Source: Candidatus Accumulibacter proximus (GTDB lineage: Bacteria > Pseudomonadota > Gammaproteobacteria > Burkholderiales > Rhodocyclaceae). From it: 64,000 nt of DNA. The translations under genes and the position numbers were made by a program. The stretch is taken from positions 156,699-220,698 of the forward strand of contig JADJMH010000014.1 in the NCBI GenBank assembly GCA_016709675.1, read 5' to 3'. Under the pieces are notes generated by a model that did not search any database, was not told where the DNA came from, and saw only the letters and a list, made by a program, of their open reading frames with translations. This document shows positions 8,869-17,315 of the stretch, one piece after another (position 1 is the stretch's first letter; each line of letters opens with the position of its first letter).

Positions 8869-9879
8869 GTGCCGGAGGATGGACAGGCGCTGCCGCCGTT
8901 CAAGCCCGGCCAGTTCCTCACCTTCACCCTCGGCATTCCGGTACCGGGTGGGCAACAGAAAATCATCCGCTGTTATTCGCTGTCGGATGCGCCACGGCCG
9001 GATTACTACCGCATCTCCGTCAAGCGCGTACCGGCACCACCGGGCAGTGATCTCCCGCCGGGGCGTTCATCCAGCTTCCTCCACAACCAGGTCGCCGTCG
9101 GCGATGTCTTGTCGGTGCGTGCGCCGAGCGGCCATTTTCATATCGACCGCAGCGACGCGCCCCTCGTCCTCATCGGCGGGGGTATTGGCATTACGCCCAT
9201 GCTGAGCATGCTGAACTGGTGCCTGAACGAGCAGCCGGGGCGGGAAGTGTGGCTGTTCTACGGTGTGCGTAATGGCCGCGAACTGGTCATGCAATCGCAA
9301 CTTGCGACGCTGGCAGAGAAACACCCGAACTTCCAGCTGCGCTTCTGCCTGAGCGACCCCTTGCCCGTTGATCTGGCCGAAGAAAATTTCCAGATCAACG
9401 GCCGTGTCGATGTCCCGCTGCTGCGCATGCAGTTGCCACTCAAGCCATACCACTACTACATCTGCGGTCCCACGCCAATGATGGAAAGCCTGGTACCGGC
9501 GCTGGCAGAGTGGGGGGTTCCAGACAGTCATATCCACTTCGAGGCCTTCGGTCCGGCATCGATCAAGCGCCAGTCTGCGGCAGCCGTTGCTGCACCGGTT
9601 GATGAGGCTACTGCCAGCGGCAGCGAAATCATCGTGAGTTTTGCCAAATCGGGCAAACAGATTGCATGGCGGCAGGCCGCTGGCAGCCTGCTGGAATTCG
9701 CCGAGGCTAACGGCATCATGGTCGATTCCGGCTGCCGTGCCGGTGGCTGCGGCACCTGTCAGACCAGGATCAATCTCGGCGAGGTAGCCTATCGCCAGGC
9801 GCCGGATTTCGACCCGGAGGCGGGCACCTGCCTGCTCTGTGTTTGCACCCCCAAAACCAGCGTGACTCTGGAGGCCTGA
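8869..9879 (+). CDS. Ferredoxin/flavodoxin-reductase-type protein with C-terminal 2Fe-2S domain, 5' end uncertain
   Basis: At least 336 residues. FAD-binding motif RCYSLSDAP, NAD(P)-binding GGGIGITPMLSML and YYICGPTPMM, then a plant-type ferredoxin domain with CRAGGCGTC and a distal CLLC for a 2Fe-2S cluster. It resembles NADH-dependent reductases such as the reductase half of flavohemoproteins or Hcr. Family-like sequence (QSICSFYL) continues upstream of the GTG at 8869 until the G-rich block, so the true start is missing or corrupted. It abuts the membrane cytochrome b gene with no gap, so it likely feeds NADH electrons to that b and then to the multiheme cytochrome. Confidence 0.8.
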   Translation: MPEDGQALPPFKPGQFLTFTLGIPVPGGQQKIIRCYSLSDAPRPDYYRISVKRVPAPPGSDLPPGRSSSFLHNQVAVGDVLSVRAPSGHFHIDRSDAPLVLIGGGIGITPMLSMLNWCLNEQPGREVWLFYGVRNGRELVMQSQLATLAEKHPNFQLRFCLSDPLPVDLAEENFQINGRVDVPLLRMQLPLKPYHYYICGPTPMMESLVPALAEWGVPDSHIHFEAFGPASIKRQSAAAVAAPVDEATASGSEIIVSFAKSGKQIAWRQAAGSLLEFAEANGIMVDSGCRAGGCGTCQTRINLGEVAYRQAPDFDPEAGTCLLCVCTPKTSVTLEA

Positions 9880-10458
9880 ATGATCACCTCGCTCTGGCGC
9901 CGGCATGTACTGCCCTTTACCCTGCTGCTCGGGCTTCTGGCAGCCGCGACCCTGATCGGCGATTACTTTCTGCACCGGCTGAATCTGGTCTGGGTCGGCC
10001 GCTATCTCGGCATTCCGGGCACCATCCTGATCATTGCCTCGCTGGTTTATTCGCTGCGCAAGCGCAAGTTCATTTCGACGGGGAATCCGAAGACGCTGCT
10101 CAACCTGCACGAGATCGGCACCTGGCTCGGCTCGCTGATGGTTCTCCTCCATGCGGGCATCCATTTCAACGCCATCCTGCCGTGGCTGGCGACGGTAGCG
10201 ATGGGTGTCAACGTAATCAGCGGCATGGTTGGCAAATTGCTGCTCGATCGCTCGCGCCGGCACGTACAGGGCGAGCGCGAGCACTTCGCATTGCGCGGGC
10301 TATCGCTGCCGGAAGTGGAGCAGGCGGTTTTCTGGGACGCCGTGGCGGTCGATGCCATGAAGATGTGGCGGAAGGTGCACATCCCGATCTTCATTGTCTT
10401 CGCCACTCTGGCGCTCGGTCACATTCTCAGCATCTTCCTGTTCTGGGGTTGGTCATGA
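9880..10458 (+). CDS. Small membrane cytochrome-b-like protein
   Basis: A 192-residue protein with about four or five hydrophobic helices and histidines placed in them (NLHEIGTWLG, LLHAGIHFN, KVHIPIF, LGHILSIF), consistent with bis-heme b binding. It starts directly after the reductase stop and overlaps the multiheme cytochrome by four bases, so the three form one unit. The likely role is transfer of electrons from the cytoplasmic reductase through the membrane to the exported cytochrome. No exact family name could be given. Confidence 0.65.
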   Translation: MITSLWRRHVLPFTLLLGLLAAATLIGDYFLHRLNLVWVGRYLGIPGTILIIASLVYSLRKRKFISTGNPKTLLNLHEIGTWLGSLMVLLHAGIHFNAILPWLATVAMGVNVISGMVGKLLLDRSRRHVQGEREHFALRGLSLPEVEQAVFWDAVAVDAMKMWRKVHIPIFIVFATLALGHILSIFLFWGWS

Positions 10459-11213
10459 ACCGAGTCCTCAAGGCCATCCTCGCCGTTAACCTGATCGCCA
10501 TTGCCATCCTGGTTTTCGTCTATCCGCATCTGATGGTTGGACCGGGGAAATTGATCCCCGGCCACCAGCAGTTGAACGAGGACTGCTTCGCCTGCCATGC
10601 GCCGCTGAGCGGAGCCGACTCGGCACGCTGTGTCGCCTGTCACAAGACGGCGGACATCGGCCGCCTGACCACGACCGGCCTGCCGGTGACGCAGCCCCTG
10701 ACCACGACGCCTTTCCACCAGAAGCTGATCAATCAGGATTGCATGGCCTGCCACAGCGACCATGCCGGCGCCAAGCGCTACCGGCTGCAGGGGCGTTTCA
10801 ACCACGCCCTGCTGCAGAAGGAAACAGGAGACCAATGCCAAAGCTGCCACAAAACACCGACGGATTCGCTGCACCAGCAGATCACCGGCAATTGCGCCCA
10901 GTGCCACAGCCAGGAGAAATGGAAGCCCGCGACCTTCGATCACTTGCAGCTGTTCGAACTGGACCGCGACCATAACGTCAGTTGTGTGACATGCCACGTG
11001 CGCAACGACTACCGGAACTACACGTGCTACGGCTGCCACGAGCACACGCCGGAAAAGATCCGTCGCGAGCACATCAAGGAAGGTATCCGCGAGTACAGCA
11101 ATTGCGTGGAATGCCACCGCAATGCCGATGAACATGACATTCGCAGCCCCTACGCCAAGCAGTCGGGCAAGCGGGAAAAGCAGAGCGACAGGAAGAAGGG
11201 GCATGACGACTGA
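10455..11213 (+). CDS. Membrane-anchored multiheme cytochrome c with eight CXXCH motifs
   Basis: A 252-residue protein with an uncleaved-looking N-terminal helix (AILAVNLIAIAILVFVYP) and eight heme motifs: CFACH, CVACH, CMACH, CQSCH, CAQCH, CVTCH, CYGCH and CVECH. Additional histidines (HQQLNED, FHQKLI, SDHAG, FNHALL, FDHLQLF, DHNVSC) could serve as distal ligands, as in class III-like cytochromes. The C-terminus is lysine rich. The ATG overlaps the cytochrome b stop (ATGA). It probably receives electrons from that b and hands them to a periplasmic acceptor. It is not a canonical hydroxylamine-oxidoreductase or tetrathionate-reductase octaheme protein by length. Confidence 0.8.
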   Translation: MNRVLKAILAVNLIAIAILVFVYPHLMVGPGKLIPGHQQLNEDCFACHAPLSGADSARCVACHKTADIGRLTTTGLPVTQPLTTTPFHQKLINQDCMACHSDHAGAKRYRLQGRFNHALLQKETGDQCQSCHKTPTDSLHQQITGNCAQCHSQEKWKPATFDHLQLFELDRDHNVSCVTCHVRNDYRNYTCYGCHEHTPEKIRREHIKEGIREYSNCVECHRNADEHDIRSPYAKQSGKREKQSDRKKGHDD

Positions 11214-11315
11214 GGGCGAGCTGCGACGTTTGTTAGCACCGTCACCGAATGAGACGGAGGGCACATTCAGCACCAATCGACGTACAATGAGTCCACATTT
11301 TAACGGAGTCACATC

Positions 11316-11582
11316 ATGTCGATCGCCATCCGCGAACTCAAGGCCAGCCTCTCGCGCGTGCTGGCGCGCGCGCGCGGGGGAGAGATCATCGAGGTCACTT
11401 CCCACAACAAGCCCATCGCCCGCATCGTTGGCATTCCTGTTCATGCCGAGAAAGGATTGCCGGCTCTGATCGCCAGCGGCGCCCTGTCCTGGAGTGGCGG
11501 CAAGCCCCAGCCACAGGCGCCGCTCGAGATGACGGCCCACGGAACACCAGTCAGCCAGATCGTGCTGGACGAACGCAGTTGA
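11316..11582 (+). CDS. Type II antitoxin, Phd/YefM-like
   Basis: An 88-residue protein beginning MSIAIRELKASLSRVLARARGGEIIEVTSHNKPIARIV, the DNA-binding fold of Phd/YefM antitoxins, with a C-terminal tail expected to block the toxin. ACGGAG lies about seven bases before the ATG. Its stop overlaps the toxin TTG by four bases. TACAAT at 11283-11288 is a plausible -10 box. Antitoxins of this kind usually repress their own operon. Confidence 0.8.
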   Translation: MSIAIRELKASLSRVLARARGGEIIEVTSHNKPIARIVGIPVHAEKGLPALIASGALSWSGGKPQPQAPLEMTAHGTPVSQIVLDERS

Positions 11583-12004
11583 TTCTGTTCTGCGACACCT
11601 CGGCGCTGGTCAAGCTGTACATCAAGGAGGATGCGAGCGAACAAATGGCGGCGCTGGCCCGGTCCGCAACCGCCATTGTGCTGTGCCGCATCGCATGGGC
11701 AGAGATCATGGCGGCTCTGGCACGCCGCGCACGCGAGAATCCAGCTGACGCCGCAGCAATTGAAGCCGTCCGCACGCGCTTGCGAACCGACTGGCCGCGC
11801 TATGCCATCGTAGAGATCACCCAGCCGCTGCTGGAACTGGCTGGCGAATACGCCGACACATTCGCCCTACGCAGCTACGATAGCGTGCAGCTCGCCGCCG
11901 CCCGGCGGGTGCAGGAGTCGGTCAGCGAACAGCTTCACTTTGCCTGTTTCGACACCCGCCTGCAGAAGGCTGCGCGGGCGCTCGGGATGACGACGTCGGA
12001 CTAG
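11579..12004 (+). CDS. PIN-domain ribonuclease toxin (VapC-like)
   Basis: A 141-residue PIN protein. The acidic residues expected for metal binding are visible: D in LFCDTSALVK, E in RIAWAEIMAAL, D in LRSYDSVQLAAA and D in FACFDTRL. VapC-type toxins cleave tRNA or rRNA. The start is TTG within TTGA overlapping the antitoxin stop, which fits tight coupling and low expression. It converges with leuB. Confidence 0.85.
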   Translation: MILFCDTSALVKLYIKEDASEQMAALARSATAIVLCRIAWAEIMAALARRARENPADAAAIEAVRTRLRTDWPRYAIVEITQPLLELAGEYADTFALRSYDSVQLAAARRVQESVSEQLHFACFDTRLQKAARALGMTTSD

Positions 12005-12053
12005 AACGTCAAGCCGCCCCGGCGGTTAGTGGTCCTCACACCACCGGCAAAGG

Positions 12054-12076
12054 TCGGGCTGGCATCGCCAGCCCGA
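12054..12076. terminator. Perfect 10-bp hairpin between converging genes
   Basis: TCGGGCTGGC, loop ATC, then GCCAGCCCGA form a perfect stem between the ends of vapC-like and leuB. No strong T-run follows on either strand, so termination may be weak. Its position between converging genes suggests a bidirectional terminator. Confidence 0.5.
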
Positions 12077-12083
12077 GACCGGC

Positions 12084-13160
12084 TCAGGACGCCGCCGGCC
12101 CCTGCAGGCGGCCGATGATCTCGTCCGCCATCTGCGTCGTGCTCAGCTTGCCGCCGAGGTCGGCGGTGCGGGCGCCGGCGCTGATCGTCGCGTCGACAGC
12201 CAGTTCGACCGCGGCCGCTTCGGCCTCGAATCCCAGAGAGTGGCGCAGCAGCATGGCGGTGGACAGGATCATCCCGATCGGATTGGCAATGCCCTTGCCG
12301 GCGATGTCGGGGGCCGAACCATGGATCGGCTCGTAGAGGCCAACGCGGCCCTGGCCGAGACTGGCCGAGGGCAGCATCCCCATCGAACCGGCCAGCACCG
12401 AGGCCTCGTCGGTCAGGATGTCGCCGAACATGTTTTCGGTCACCACCACATCCAGCGAAGCGGGACCAGTGATCAGGCGCATGGCGGCGGTATCGACCAG
12501 AACATGCTCGAGGGCAACGTCCGGATTCGCCGCGCCGACCTGGGTGGCAATCTGTCGCCATAGCCGCGACGATTCGAGCACGTTGGCCTTGTCCACCGAG
12601 GTGACCTTGCTCTGGCGACCCTTGGCCAGGTCGAAGGCGAGATCCACCACCCGACGGATTTCGTAGTCGTAATACTCCAGGGTATCGACGGCGCGCTCGC
12701 GGCCATCCTTGACGTCGCGGCCCTTGGGCCAGCCGAAATACAGGCCGCCGGTCAACTCGCGGATGACGAGAATATCCACCCCGCGAAGTTTTTCCGGCTT
12801 CAGCGGCGATGAATCGATCAGCGCCGGGTGTACCCTGACCGGCCGCAGGTTGGCGAAGACGCCCAGCCCCTTGCGCAGGGCAAGGAGGCCGCGCTCGGGG
12901 CGATCCCTGGCGTTCGGATCATCCCATTTCGGTCCGCCGACGGCGCCCAGCAGCACGGCGTCCGCCGCCTGGCAAGCGGCCAGCGTTTCGTCGGTCAGTG
13001 ACGAACCAAAACGGTCGATCGAACAGCCGCCCATCAGGCATTCCTGATAGGCCCATTGGTGCTGGTACTTGCCGGCAACCGCATCGAGAACGCGAACGGC
13101 CTCGCGGACCACTTCCGGACCGATGCCGTCACCGGGGAGCAGGACGATACTTGCTTTCAT
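12084..13160 (-). CDS. leuB: 3-isopropylmalate dehydrogenase
   Basis: A 358-residue enzyme that oxidatively decarboxylates 3-isopropylmalate in leucine synthesis, and the methylmalate equivalent in the citramalate route to isoleucine. Motifs: LLPGDGIGPEV at the N-terminus, LRPVRVHP, RELTGGLYFG, VDKANVLESSRLW, VTENMFGDILTDEAS and EPIHGSAPDIAGKGIANP. The ATG at 13160 opens the conserved MKASIVLLPGDGIGPE; the frame runs further upstream but without support. It is the last gene of the leuC-leuD-cimA-leuB cluster, 67 bp after cimA. Confidence 0.95.
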   Translation of the reverse strand: MKASIVLLPGDGIGPEVVREAVRVLDAVAGKYQHQWAYQECLMGGCSIDRFGSSLTDETLAACQAADAVLLGAVGGPKWDDPNARDRPERGLLALRKGLGVFANLRPVRVHPALIDSSPLKPEKLRGVDILVIRELTGGLYFGWPKGRDVKDGRERAVDTLEYYDYEIRRVVDLAFDLAKGRQSKVTSVDKANVLESSRLWRQIATQVGAANPDVALEHVLVDTAAMRLITGPASLDVVVTENMFGDILTDEASVLAGSMGMLPSASLGQGRVGLYEPIHGSAPDIAGKGIANPIGMILSTAMLLRHSLGFEAEAAAVELAVDATISAGARTADLGGKLSTTQMADEIIGRLQGPAAS

Positions 13161-13227
13161 GATTGTTCCATTCGACAGGTGCGCAGCCAGGCTGCACGGG
13201 TACACGATTGATCCGAAGCATGCGCCA

Positions 13228-14787
13228 TCAGTGCGCCACCGACAGTCCGTACTCGACGGCATCGACCAGCGCCTGCCAGGAGGCTTCGATGATGTTGGCG
13301 CTGGCGCCGACGGTGCTCCATAGCTGGGTCGGGCTGCGGGTATCGATCAAGACGCGGGTGATGGCATGCGTGCCATCACGACCATCCAGGATACGGACCT
13401 TGTAATCGGCCAGATGGAAGTTGGCGATTTCCGGGTAGTGCCCCATCAGTGCCTTGCGCAGAGCGATGTCCAGCGCGTTGACCGGGCCGTTGCCCTCGGC
13501 GGCAGTGTGCAGCAGTTCGCCCTTGACCCTGACCTTGACCATGGCCTCGGAGAAGATTCCACGTCCCTGGCGATGTTCGACGTTGACCAGGAAATCCACC
13601 AGTTCGAACGGCGCCTTGTAATCCGGCTGCTGCCGCTTGAGCATCATGGCCACCGATGCCTCGGCGGCCTCGAACGAGAAACCGCGTGCTTCCAGTTCCT
13701 TGACCTCGTTGAGCACGCCGACCACATCGGCCACGCTGCCGACCTCGAGACCGTGCTCCTCGGCCTTGCTGAGGATGTTGGCCCGCCCCGAAAGCGCCGA
13801 GACCACGACGCGCATCCGGTTGCCGACGCGCTCCGGAACCACATGCTGGTAGGACTGCTCCGAGCGGCGCATGGCCGCCACGTGCACGCCGCCCTTGTGG
13901 GCGAAGGCGCTTCGGCCAACATAAGGCAGGTGGTCGTTGGGGGTGATGTTGGCCACTTCATCGACCACATGCGACAACTCGTACAATTTGTGCAGGCGGC
14001 CTTCCGGCAAACACTGGTGGCCCATCTTCAGCTCCAGATTGGCCATGATCGAACACAGATTGGCGTTGCCACAGCGCTCGCCGACGCCATTGATCGTCCC
14101 CTGTACCTGAATCGCCCCCTGGCGCACGGCGGTCAGCGCGTTGATCACGGCGCATTCGCCGTCGTTGTGCGTGTGGATGCCGAACGGGTGGTCGATCGAC
14201 GCCTTCATCGCGCGGATGGTGCTCTCGACTTCCCAGGGCATGGTGCCGCCGTTGGTATCGCAGAGCACCACCGTCTCGGCGCCGCCGCGAATGGCTGCCT
14301 GCAGCGTTTCCAGCGCATACACCGGATCCGCCCGGTAACCGTCGAAGAAGTGTTCCGCGTCGTAGATCACCCGACGGCCAGCGGCGCGCAGACAGGCCAC
14401 CGACTGCTCGATGATCCGCAGGTTGTCTTCCAGCGTGGTGAGCAGGACATCGGTGACGTGCAGGTTCCAGGTCTTGCCGAAAATCGTGCACACCGGTGTC
14501 CGGGCATCGAGCAGCGCCCGGATGTTGGCATCCTCCTCGGGGCCGCCCGTGACCCGGCAGGTGGAACCAAAGGCGGTGATCAGCGCGGTCTTCCACTGGA
14601 TGTCGCGGGCGCGCTCGAAGAACTCGGCATCTTCGGGATTGGAGCCAGGCCAGCCGCCCTCGATGAAGGCCACGCCGAGATCGTCCAGCCGCTGGGCCAG
14701 GCGGATCTTGCTGTGACCGGAAAGGCAGAAACCTTCGCTCTGGGTCCCGTCGCGCAGAGTGGTGTCGTAAATCTGAACAGCGGTCAT
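13228..14787 (-). CDS. cimA: (R)-citramalate synthase
   Basis: A 519-residue member of the isopropylmalate/homocitrate synthase superfamily. YDTTLRDGTQSEGFCLSG, FIEGGWPGSNPEDAEFF, CDTNGGTMPWE, HTHNDGECAV and GTINGVGERCGNANL match the citramalate-synthase subfamily rather than LeuA. It condenses pyruvate with acetyl-CoA, opening a threonine-independent path to 2-oxobutyrate and isoleucine. The C-terminal regulatory domain is present. The start at 14787 is four bases after the leuD stop, so it is co-transcribed with leuCD. No leuA is in the window. Confidence 0.9.
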   Translation of the reverse strand: MTAVQIYDTTLRDGTQSEGFCLSGHSKIRLAQRLDDLGVAFIEGGWPGSNPEDAEFFERARDIQWKTALITAFGSTCRVTGGPEEDANIRALLDARTPVCTIFGKTWNLHVTDVLLTTLEDNLRIIEQSVACLRAAGRRVIYDAEHFFDGYRADPVYALETLQAAIRGGAETVVLCDTNGGTMPWEVESTIRAMKASIDHPFGIHTHNDGECAVINALTAVRQGAIQVQGTINGVGERCGNANLCSIMANLELKMGHQCLPEGRLHKLYELSHVVDEVANITPNDHLPYVGRSAFAHKGGVHVAAMRRSEQSYQHVVPERVGNRMRVVVSALSGRANILSKAEEHGLEVGSVADVVGVLNEVKELEARGFSFEAAEASVAMMLKRQQPDYKAPFELVDFLVNVEHRQGRGIFSEAMVKVRVKGELLHTAAEGNGPVNALDIALRKALMGHYPEIANFHLADYKVRILDGRDGTHAITRVLIDTRSPTQLWSTVGASANIIEASWQALVDAVEYGLSVAH

Positions 14788-14791
14788 GCGC

Positions 14792-15373
14792 TCACCTGCG
14801 CGCCTCAAAGGCTGCGATTTCCTTTTCGAAGCTCAGGATGTAGCCGAGCTCGTCGACACCGTTGAGGAGGCAGGTCTTGTTGAACGCGTCAATCGGGAAA
14901 GTCACCGATCCACCCGGGAAGGAAAGCGTCTGCGACGCCAGGTCGAGGGTCAGTTCGACGCCGGGCTTGTCCCGCACCAGCGTCAACAGCGTCGCATGGG
15001 TCGGCGCATCGACGATGATCGGCAGCAGGCCATTCTTGAGCGCGTTGTTGCGGAAAATGTCGGCGAAAGACGTGCTGATCACCGCCCGGAAACCAAATCC
15101 GGTCAGTGCCCAGGGCGCGTGCTCGCGCGACGAGCCACAACCGAAATTGTCGCCGGCCAGCAGGATCTGGCAGCCCGCCGCCTGCGGCTGGTTGAGCACG
15201 AACTCCGGCTTCGGCGAACCATCGCCCTGATACCGCCAGTCGGCGAAAAGGTTGTCGCCCATGCCCATCTTGTCCGTCGCCTTGAGGAAACGGGCCGGGA
15301 TGATCTGGTCGGTGTCGATGTCGTTGACCGGCAGCGCGACAACCCGGGAGGTGAGGGAAGTAAACTGAGCCAT
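14792..15373 (-). CDS. leuD: 3-isopropylmalate dehydratase small subunit
   Basis: A 193-residue swivel-domain subunit of isopropylmalate isomerase. NDIDTDQIIPARFLK, GDNFGCGSSREHAPWAL and SFADIFRNNALKNGLLPI are diagnostic. It works with LeuC in leucine synthesis and, with citramalate, in isoleucine synthesis. It begins one base after the leuC stop. Confidence 0.95.
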   Translation of the reverse strand: MAQFTSLTSRVVALPVNDIDTDQIIPARFLKATDKMGMGDNLFADWRYQGDGSPKPEFVLNQPQAAGCQILLAGDNFGCGSSREHAPWALTGFGFRAVISTSFADIFRNNALKNGLLPIIVDAPTHATLLTLVRDKPGVELTLDLASQTLSFPGGSVTFPIDAFNKTCLLNGVDELGYILSFEKEIAAFEARR

Positions 15374-15374
15374 C

Positions 15375-16784
15375 TTACCGGTCTCCTGCGACGCTACGGG
15401 GATCGGCCACGGCGCCGGCCAGCGCGCTGGCAGCGGCGGTCAGCGGCGAGGCGAGGAAAGTACGCCCCCCCTGCCCCTGGCGGCCTTCAAAATTGCGGTT
15501 GCTGGTGCTGACGGCGTACTGGCCCGGCTGTAGCTGGTCGCCGTTCATGGCGATGCACATGCTGCACCCGGGTTCGCGCCATTCGGCGCCGGCCGACCTG
15601 AACACCTGGTCGAGTCCCTCGGCTTCGGCCTGCTGCTTGATCACCTGCGAACCCGGGACGACCATCACCCGGACGTTGCCGGCGACCTTGCGGCCGGAGA
15701 GCAGCGAGGCGGCCTCGCGCAGGTCGGAGATGCGCGAGTTGGTGCAACTACCGATGAACACCACATCCACTTTCTGTCCCAGCAAGGCCTGGCCGGGCTG
15801 CAGGCCCATGTAACGCAATGCCTTGTCCAGCGCGGACTTCTGGTTGGCGTCAGCGATACTGGCGGGGTCGGGTACCCGCCCGCTGATGCCCATGCCCATG
15901 CCGGGATTGGTGCCGAAGGTGATCATCGGTTCGAGCGCGGACGCGTCGAGGGTGATGGTATGGTCGTAGGTAGCGCCCGGATCGCTGGCGAGCGTTCGCC
16001 AGCGGGCGACGGCCTGGTCCCATTCGGCGCCGGCGGGGGCGTGCTCGCGACCAGCGAGGTAGTCAAAGGTTATGTCGTCGGGGGCAATCATGCCGGCACG
16101 GGCGCCCGCTTCGATCGACATGTTGCAGACCGTCATGCGCTGCTCCATGGTCAGCCCGCGGATGGCGGAGCCGGTATATTCGAAGACATAGCCGGTGCCG
16201 CCGCCGACGCCAATGCGGGCGATCAGCGCCAGGATCAGGTCCTTGGCCGAGACGCCGGCCGGCAGTTCGCCATCGATGCGCACTTCACAGGTTTTCGGCC
16301 GGGTCTGCAGCAGGCACTGGGCGGCGAGGACGTGCTCGACCTCGCTGGTGCCGATGCCGAACGCGAGCGCGCCAAACGCCCCGTGAGTCGCGGTGTGGCT
16401 GTCGCCGCAGACGATGGTCATGCCCGGCTGGGTCAGGCCCAGTTCCGGGCCGATGACATGAACGATGCCGCGATGGGCGCTGGCCATGCCGTGCAGCGTG
16501 ATGCCGAACTCGGCGGCATTCGCCTCCATCTGCCGGATTTGCGCAGCGGCCAGCGGGTCGGCGATCGGCACACTGAGCGGCGTCGTCGGGATCGAGTGAT
16601 CCATCGTCGCGACGGTACGCTCCGGGCGACGGACCTTCAGACCGCGCTGACGGAGGCCGGTAAAGGCCTGCGGCGAAGTGACCTCGTGCACCAGGTGGAG
16701 GTCGATATACAGGATGGCCGGAGAATCGGGTCGTTCGGCAACGACATGCGACTCCCAGACTTTTTCAAAGAGTGTTTTTGGCAT
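15375..16784 (-). CDS. leuC: 3-isopropylmalate dehydratase large subunit
   Basis: A 469-residue aconitase-family subunit. MPKTLFEKVWESHVV, YIDLHLVHEVTSPQAF, CGDSHTATHGAFGALAFGIGTSEVEHVLA, and the 4Fe-4S cysteines in FIGSCTNSRISDLR and GCSMCIAMN are all present. It isomerises 2- to 3-isopropylmalate with LeuD. It is the first gene of the minus-strand leu cluster; the promoter should lie in 16785-16970, where nothing distinctive was seen. Confidence 0.95.
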   Translation of the reverse strand: MPKTLFEKVWESHVVAERPDSPAILYIDLHLVHEVTSPQAFTGLRQRGLKVRRPERTVATMDHSIPTTPLSVPIADPLAAAQIRQMEANAAEFGITLHGMASAHRGIVHVIGPELGLTQPGMTIVCGDSHTATHGAFGALAFGIGTSEVEHVLAAQCLLQTRPKTCEVRIDGELPAGVSAKDLILALIARIGVGGGTGYVFEYTGSAIRGLTMEQRMTVCNMSIEAGARAGMIAPDDITFDYLAGREHAPAGAEWDQAVARWRTLASDPGATYDHTITLDASALEPMITFGTNPGMGMGISGRVPDPASIADANQKSALDKALRYMGLQPGQALLGQKVDVVFIGSCTNSRISDLREAASLLSGRKVAGNVRVMVVPGSQVIKQQAEAEGLDQVFRSAGAEWREPGCSMCIAMNGDQLQPGQYAVSTSNRNFEGRQGQGGRTFLASPLTAAASALAGAVADPRSVAGDR

Positions 16785-16970
16785 GACCAGTCGGTGTCAG
16801 TGAGGTGAACTGTGATTCCCGGCAGGAGGCCGGAAATCATGGCGAGGGCGTCGACCGCGTGCTGGCTGCCATTCCTGGCACCAGCTACGCGTATCGGCGC
16901 GGAGACGGATTTTCCCATGGTTTCCGGATTGGCGATAGCCGGCAATTCCGGTTTGACGTCGGCTTCCTGA

Positions 16971-17230
16971 CTGAGCTACCAACCATGAAACGGCTGCGGC
17001 CAACGCGATCATCGCCAGCGAACGGGAAAAAATCCGCGCCCGGCATCCCGGCATCAACCTCGATTTCTCGGGCGAACTCGAGGACATCGAAAAAAGCCTG
17101 GCGGCGATGCAGACACTCTCCCTGCTCGGCGTCGGCATCATCTACCTGATTCTCGCCGCGCAGTTCGCCAGCTACTGGCAACCGCTGGTGATCCTGGTCG
17201 CTGTGCCGCTGCTCTATGTTGCTTTCATTC
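16971..17230 (+). pseudogene. Internal fragment of an RND efflux permease, frameshifted
   Basis: Two stretches in different frames read ETAAANAIIASEREKIRA and then RHPGINLDFSGELEDIEKSL followed by GIIYLILAAQFASYWQPLVI, an AcrB/HAE1-type periplasmic-loop-to-helix region. The frame changes at a CCCC run at 17038-17041. No start, no end and only about 85 residues remain, so this is a relic. It is not a copy of the RND gene at 38329, whose matching region differs. Confidence 0.65.
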
Positions 17231-17315
17231 GCCAGCGCAAGCCGGTCGCCAGGGCCTCGCTGCTGCGGTGTTTCCCGCTACGCTTCGGGGGCGAATGACC
17301 GGCGAGCGAGACCGG

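Noticed and set aside
11214..11315. Additional small gene between the multiheme cytochrome and the toxin-antitoxin pair
   Set aside because: A plus-strand frame at 11122-11469 overlaps both genes in another frame and has no family features.
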